Assembly: GCF_009720385.1 (NCBI RefSeq) | Contig: NZ_ML769308.1 | Location: 154,256 to 218,255 of the forward strand | Source: Catellatospora vulcania | Lineage (GTDB): Bacteria > Actinomycetota > Actinomycetes > Mycobacteriales > Micromonosporaceae | DNA: 64,000 nucleotides | Direction of reading: 5' to 3' | Part shown: positions 63,342 to 64,000 of the stretch, in pieces | How the letters are laid out: every line of letters begins with the position of its first letter | Numbering within the stretch: position 1 is the stretch's first letter | The notes under the pieces: model-generated | Database searches by the model: none | Seen by the model: the letters and a program-made list of their open reading frames with translations, nothing else | Told to the model about the DNA's origin: nothing | Translations under genes and position numbers: made by a program

Positions 63342-64000
63342 ATGGCGGTCAGTCTCAAGGACATCGCCAGACGGGCCGGTGTGTCGCAGGCGACGGTGTC
63401 CAACGTCGTCAACGGCTACCGGCCCGTCGGCGAGGCCACCCGGGCCCGGGTGCAGCAGGCCATCGACGAGCTGGGCTACACGCCCAACCTCAGCGCTCGC
63501 CATCTGCGCCGCGGCCGGACCGGCATCATCGCGCTGGCCATCCCCGAGCTGAACAACCCGTACTTCGCCGAACTGGCCGACGCGGCGATCCGCGCCGCCA
63601 CCAAACGCGGGTACACGCTGCTGCTCGACTACACCGACGGTGACCGGGACAAGGAACTGCTGGTCGCCGACGGGTTCCGGGCGCAGATCATCGACGGTCT
63701 GATCCTGTCCGCGGTGCACCTCAACCGCGACGACATCGCCAGCCGCACCAGCGAGACCCCGATGGTGCTGGTCGGCGAGGCGATCTACCACGCCCCGTAC
63801 GACCACGTGGTCATCGACAACCTCGCCGCCAGCCGGGAGGCGATGCGGCACCTGATCGCGCTCGGACGGCGGCGGATCGCGTTCATCGGCGCGCACATCG
63901 AGGCCAACCGGGCCCCGTCGCTGCTGCGCCTGCGCGGCTACACCGAGGCCCTGGCCGCGGCCGGGCTGCCGTTCGACCCGGATCTGACGGTCACCACCAG
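63342..64000 (+). CDS. LacI-family transcriptional regulator (3' end beyond window)
   Basis: The first 219 residues are present and the frame is open at the window edge. MAVSLKDIARRAGVSQATVSNVVNGYRP is the LacI helix-turn-helix, with the hinge helix GYTPNLSARHLRRGRTG. The sugar-binding domain begins IIALAIPELNNPYFAELAD, followed by IDGLILSAVHL and GRRRIAFIGAHIEANRAPSLL. It should regulate a carbohydrate gene set lying to the right. GGAGGA lies 9 nt before the ATG. Partial only because the window ends. Confidence 0.93.
   Translation, partial: MAVSLKDIARRAGVSQATVSNVVNGYRPVGEATRARVQQAIDELGYTPNLSARHLRRGRTGIIALAIPELNNPYFAELADAAIRAATKRGYTLLLDYTDGDRDKELLVADGFRAQIIDGLILSAVHLNRDDIASRTSETPMVLVGEAIYHAPYDHVVIDNLAASREAMRHLIALGRRRIAFIGAHIEANRAPSLLRLRGYTEALAAAGLPFDPDLTVTT

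Overview
The window is about 64 kb of very GC-rich DNA with dense genes, frequent GTG starts, 4-nt GTGA gene overlaps, many secreted or lipoprotein products, mycobacterial-type mannosyltransferases and numerous MarR/PadR/GntR/LacI regulators. This points to a filamentous or soil actinomycete. Micromonosporaceae is my best guess, because the 'GAAGGAAGGGCACCTTCTT' intergenic hairpins resemble ones I remember from that family; that is recollection, not a search. I find no rRNA, tRNA, CRISPR array, insertion sequence or phage gene. The first 72 bases are almost pure C, which looks like a contig end.

Layout. 0.1-5.2 kb: a catabolic cluster (cupin, acyl-CoA ligase and HMG-CoA-lyase-like gene on minus; class III CoA-transferase and isochorismatase-like hydrolase on plus) around a divergent promoter with a GAAAC-N3-GTTTC operator. 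The same promoter module recurs at 12.6 kb between an FAD oxidoreductase and an MFS transporter, so the two loci probably form one regulon. 5.3-11.2 kb: fasciclin lipoprotein, long-chain acyl-CoA ligase, aldehyde dehydrogenase, enoyl-CoA hydratase and a secreted alpha/beta hydrolase. 14.3-26.4 kb: a secreted calcium-loop protein, a RecQ-like helicase, an emfourin-like lipoprotein, a membrane class III cyclase coupled to a Crp-family regulator, a redox operon (membrane-anchored protein, b561-like membrane protein, Rieske lipoprotein) and several small enzymes. 26.6-31.1 kb: two drug/lipid exporters and a MarR regulator with a doubled operator. 31.4-43.4 kb: an AA10 lytic polysaccharide monooxygenase with CBM2, PadR plus a membrane protein, aldo/keto reductase, VOC protein, an orphan 524-aa protein with a HEPN-like motif, M20 peptidase/GntR pair, GpsA and an HD-domain protein.

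43.5-48.3 kb: an unusual four-gene block: a VWA domain fused to a periplasmic-binding-protein-like lipoprotein, an XpaC-like membrane protein, a second binding protein and a TelA protein. 48.5-57.6 kb: an ATP-grasp ligase, a DMT-type transporter, an MptB-like and a GT87 mannosyltransferase, a pentapeptide protein, a frameshifted gene remnant and two GT4-type glycosyltransferases, together suggesting mannolipid or lipoglycan assembly. 57.7-64 kb: PhoD phosphatase with an overlapping tandem-repeat partner, VOC, MarR/cupin pair, DUF4142 protein with a tiny acidic downstream ORF, and a LacI regulator cut by the window end.

Three intergenic inverted-repeat families are dispersed through the window (A: four copies, B: two, C: two). 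One C copy supplies the C-terminus and stop codon of a transporter gene. At least eleven genes have a TANNNT -10-like hexamer ending 6-7 nt before the start codon, most of them without a Shine-Dalgarno sequence, which indicates widespread leaderless transcription.
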